DNA of 13,126 nt, taken from contig CAZOYW010000062.1 in NCBI GenBank assembly GCA_964584165.1, forward strand, positions 1 to 13,126, given 5' to 3'. The position numbers and the translations under genes are program-made. Shown here in pieces: positions 12,489-13,126 of the stretch. The notes under the pieces were generated by a model, which saw only the letters and a program-made list of their open reading frames with translations, did not search any database and was not told the DNA's origin. Every line of letters begins with the position of its first letter. The first letter of the stretch is position 1. Source of the DNA: CAZKCI01 sp964584165. Lineage in GTDB: Bacteria > Auribacterota > Erginobacteria > Erginobacterales > CAZKCI01.

Positions 12489-13126
12489 CGACTATCTTTT
12501 CGACTGTGATCTCGGTCGGCAACGACACGTACCCCTCCATCCTCCGGGGGTTCTCCACCTCGACGATCGCGGCGTTGTTGATCCAGTCGAGCGTGCGGTA
12601 CTGGTCGGGGCCGATCCGGGAGGAGGCCGCCGGGTTCAGGGAATAGGTCCCGGAGGCGAAATCGGCCTTCTGGCGGAAGACGACCGCAAGCTTCGTCCCG
12701 GCGGGGTAGTCGCGGATCGGGAGACCCTCCCACTCCATATTCGTGCCGTAGACGTGGAGGCCCCACTTGTTCCGGAAGATGTTGCCGAGGATGAACTGCT
12801 CGACGGGCTCGTGGAAGACGACGTGGAAGCGGATGACCATCTCCTCGCCGGCGCGGAAGCGGGCGGCGGCTTCGCCGCGTCCGTTTCGGATCTCGATCCG
12901 CACGATCTCCACCTCCCGCCGCCCGTGGCGGCTGTAGCCCTCGATCGCCGCGGCCGGCGCGGCCTCTGCCTCCCCCCGGGGTTCGCCGAGGCGGGGCGCG
13001 ATCCAGCAGGACCAGGCGCGGGACTCCTCCCCCGCCCGCGCCGAGGTGGAGAAGAAGAGGTCGATCTCGCGGCCGGCGAACTCGTCCAGGTTGATCAGGT
13101 GGGTCCGGACCGTCCGGCGGTCCGGC
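12481..13126 (-). CDS. C-terminal part of a protein with a Wzt-C-like domain (5' end beyond window)
   Basis: The frame is open from the right edge to the TAA at 12481, leaving 214 residues; the ATG at 12912 is internal. The last 145 residues or so, from VRIEIRNGRGEAAARFRAGEEMVIRF through GNIFRNKWGLHVYGTNMEWEG to SLNPAASS and the C-terminus, look like the Wzt C-terminal beta-sandwich domain. In O-antigen ABC transporters that domain binds the end of the polysaccharide chain. The first 45 or so (INLDEFAGREIDLFFSTSA...WSCWIAP) look like the end of another beta-sandwich, as seen in sugar-binding or membrane glycan proteins. A Gly/Ala/Pro-rich linker joins them. No ABC ATPase motif is in view, so whether this is Wzt or another glycan protein cannot be decided here. 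Confidence 0.7.
   Translation of the reverse strand, partial: PDRRTVRTHLINLDEFAGREIDLFFSTSARAGEESRAWSCWIAPRLGEPRGEAEAAPAAAIEGYSRHGRREVEIVRIEIRNGRGEAAARFRAGEEMVIRFHVVFHEPVEQFILGNIFRNKWGLHVYGTNMEWEGLPIRDYPAGTKLAVVFRQKADFASGTYSLNPAASSRIGPDQYRTLDWINNAAIVEVENPRRMEGYVSLPTEITVEKIVDG

Overview
This is a GC-rich bacterial chromosome segment. The organism looks diderm: there is a TolQ/ExbB-type proton-channel subunit, a predicted lipoprotein, and a large secreted propeller protein with FG-GAP/VCBS-like repeats. That repeat style, with short hairpin repeats in the gaps between genes, resembles uncultured candidate-phylum genomes around the PVC group. This is an impression from memory, not a placement. 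No rRNA, tRNA, CRISPR array or transposase gene is visible.

Left to right: (1) a TolQ/ExbB-like gene on the minus strand, cut by the left edge. Its predicted leader holds a 105-nt near-palindrome. (2) A 633-aa REC-PAS-histidine kinase-REC protein, minus strand. (3) Divergent from it, behind a good sigma70-type promoter, three tandem paralogues of about 335 aa. Each carries a nucleotidyltransferase GS...DxD signature and resembles an archaeal family of predicted nucleotidyltransferases. The array ends in a strong intrinsic terminator that includes the last stop codon. (4) A stand-alone protein like the pyruvate kinase C-terminal domain (COG1751 type), also a mostly archaeal family as I recall. 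(5) A 24-bp perfect inverted repeat and a cluster of hairpin repeats. (6) An 807-aa secreted protein on the minus strand: seven SBBP repeats, a Pro/Thr linker, six VCBS-like repeats. (7) A second hairpin-repeat cluster with a nested insertion. (8) A protein-L-isoaspartate methyltransferase with a lipoprotein-type signal. (9) A 324-bp gap packed with short hairpin repeats. (10) aroA (EPSP synthase) on the minus strand, with one copy of that repeat inside its reading frame. (11) Another long imperfect palindrome. (12) The C-terminal part of a protein with a Wzt-C-like beta-sandwich domain, cut by the right edge.

Two things stand out. One is the tandem nucleotidyltransferase array, with its own promoter and terminator and no assigned function. 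The other is the repeat ecology of the gaps. Two families of small hairpins (A, constant flank TGTGGGAG; B, constant flank GTAGGCC) have stem sequences that change between copies while staying self-complementary. A third class consists of long imperfect palindromes with related GC-rich centres. One family A copy is translated as part of AroA.
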